Notes under the pieces: model-generated
Told to the model about the DNA's origin: nothing
What the model saw: only the letters and a program-made list of their open reading frames with translations
The model's database searches: none
Translations under genes and position numbers: made by a program
Shown: positions 63,526-64,000 of the stretch, piece by piece
Numbering within the stretch: position 1 is the first letter of the stretch
How the letters are laid out: the number at the start of each line of letters is the position of its first letter
Assembly (NCBI GenBank): GCA_005768755.1
Contig: VAFL01000001.1
Location: 310,001-374,000 of the forward strand
Length of the DNA: 64,000 nucleotides
Direction of reading: 5' to 3'
DNA from: Paracoccus denitrificans
GTDB lineage: Bacteria > Pseudomonadota > Alphaproteobacteria > Rhodobacterales > Rhodobacteraceae

Positions 63526-64000
63526 TGTGCTGCCTCCGGTTCAGGTTCGGTCGGTGTGGCAGTCCCGGCTGCTTCCGCAGGTTCGGCGACATCGGCTGCG
63601 GGCGCGGCTGCGACGTCCTGGGCCTGTTCATAGGTGCCGTCGCGGGCCAGCAGGATCTCGACCCTGCGGTTTTCGCTGCGGCCTTCGTCGCTTGCGTTGT
63701 CGCCCACCGGATCATCTTCGCCCCGGCCGGTGCTTTCGACGCGCGCGGCATCGGCCAGAAGCGGGTCAAGCACGCCCTTCACGGAATCGGCGCGGGCCTG
63801 CGACAGCTGATAGTTGTCCTTGTACTGGCCACGGCCAGACATAGGCACATTGTCGGTATGACCTTCGATCAGGATCGGTCCGGCTTCAGAGTTCAGGACT
63901 TCCGCGATGCGGGTGGCGAGATCAGCGAAGCCCGGCTTCACCTCGACCTTGCCTGTATCGAAAAGCTGCAGGTTTCCAACCCGAATGGCGATATAGTCGC
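63522..64000 (-). CDS. tssL: T6SS membrane-complex protein TssL, C-terminal part (5' end outside window)
   Basis: The last 159 or so residues of a TssL with an OmpA-type peptidoglycan-binding extension. Visible are YIAIRVGNLQLFDTGKVEV at the right edge, GHTDNVPMSGRGQYKDNYQL, LSQARADSVKGVL and NRRVEILLARD, with the wall-binding Asp/Arg residues, then an Ala/Pro/Glu-rich tail of about 40 residues. The N-terminal cytoplasmic hook domain and the membrane helix lie outside the window. Confidence 0.9.
   Translation of the reverse strand, partial: DYIAIRVGNLQLFDTGKVEVKPGFADLATRIAEVLNSEAGPILIEGHTDNVPMSGRGQYKDNYQLSQARADSVKGVLDPLLADAARVESTGRGEDDPVGDNASDEGRSENRRVEILLARDGTYEQAQDVAAAPAADVAEPAEAAGTATPTEPEPEAAQ

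Overview
The window looks like chromosomal DNA of an alphaproteobacterium of the Rhodobacteraceae, most likely Paracoccus or a close relative. This rests on high GC, a split Entner-Doudoroff gene set, a class II DAHP synthase, the run murA - DUF2948 - hisD - UPF0262 - low-molecular-weight phosphatase, and many TRAP-type and GntR-controlled uptake genes. The genus is an inference; no rRNA or tRNA gene is present. Genes are tightly packed with many 1-4 base stop/start overlaps, and no gene-free stretch exceeds about 210 bases.

Region by region. 1-3940 (minus): branched-chain amino acid ABC uptake genes livK, livG, livF and a 5'-partial livH, with an extra secreted protein of unknown function between livF and livH. 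4131-13338: housekeeping genes (aroG class II, a ThiE-like protein, trmJ, a 56-residue protein, murA, DUF2948, a GNAT enzyme, hisD, UPF0262, a phosphatase, a thiolase). 14451-23828: Entner-Doudoroff and glucose-6-phosphate genes edd, zwf, pgl, pgi and eda, with an rRNA methyltransferase, a PIN protein and an MFS carrier between them. The edd and zwf upstream regions share a LacI-type operator. 23898-28864 (minus): an orphan TAXI receptor, a lytic transglycosylase lipoprotein, lpd, a MAPEG protein, an L,D-transpeptidase and small proteins. 29070-33067: a FadR-type regulator with two matching operators, a DctPQM TRAP transporter and RpiB. 33092-39704: a coniferyl-type aldehyde dehydrogenase and MFS carrier behind a LysR gene that has lost its DNA-binding half, then doxX, tauE, an AbrB-type membrane protein and a second GntR regulator.

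39807 to the right edge: a large type VI secretion (T6SS) locus in two converging arms. The plus arm carries a protein of unknown function, tagH (FHA), tssA, tssB, tssC, hcp, tssE, tssF, tssG, tssH and a small unknown protein. The minus arm enters from the right edge with tssL (partial), tssM, tagF, pppA and ppkA. It is followed by a separate minus-strand set: two exported proteins, an ExbB/TolQ-like protein, two ExbD-like proteins and a TonB-like protein. A DUF1036 gene lies in the opposite orientation between the two minus sets. No vgrG, tssK or tssJ lies inside the window.

The most interesting observation is that the TonB-like protein carries, in place of a TonB C-terminal domain, the same periplasmic domain found at the C terminus of the T6SS kinase PpkA. 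The match includes identical spacing of two cysteines, a QCPAV motif and an MI-G-DL motif. The TonB-like protein keeps the S-x3-H signature of TonB transmembrane segments. Of the two ExbD-like proteins, one keeps the conserved membrane aspartate and the other has asparagine there. I infer a proton-motive-force-coupled transenvelope module that may feed, or compete with, the PpkA/PppA/FHA phosphorylation switch of this T6SS.
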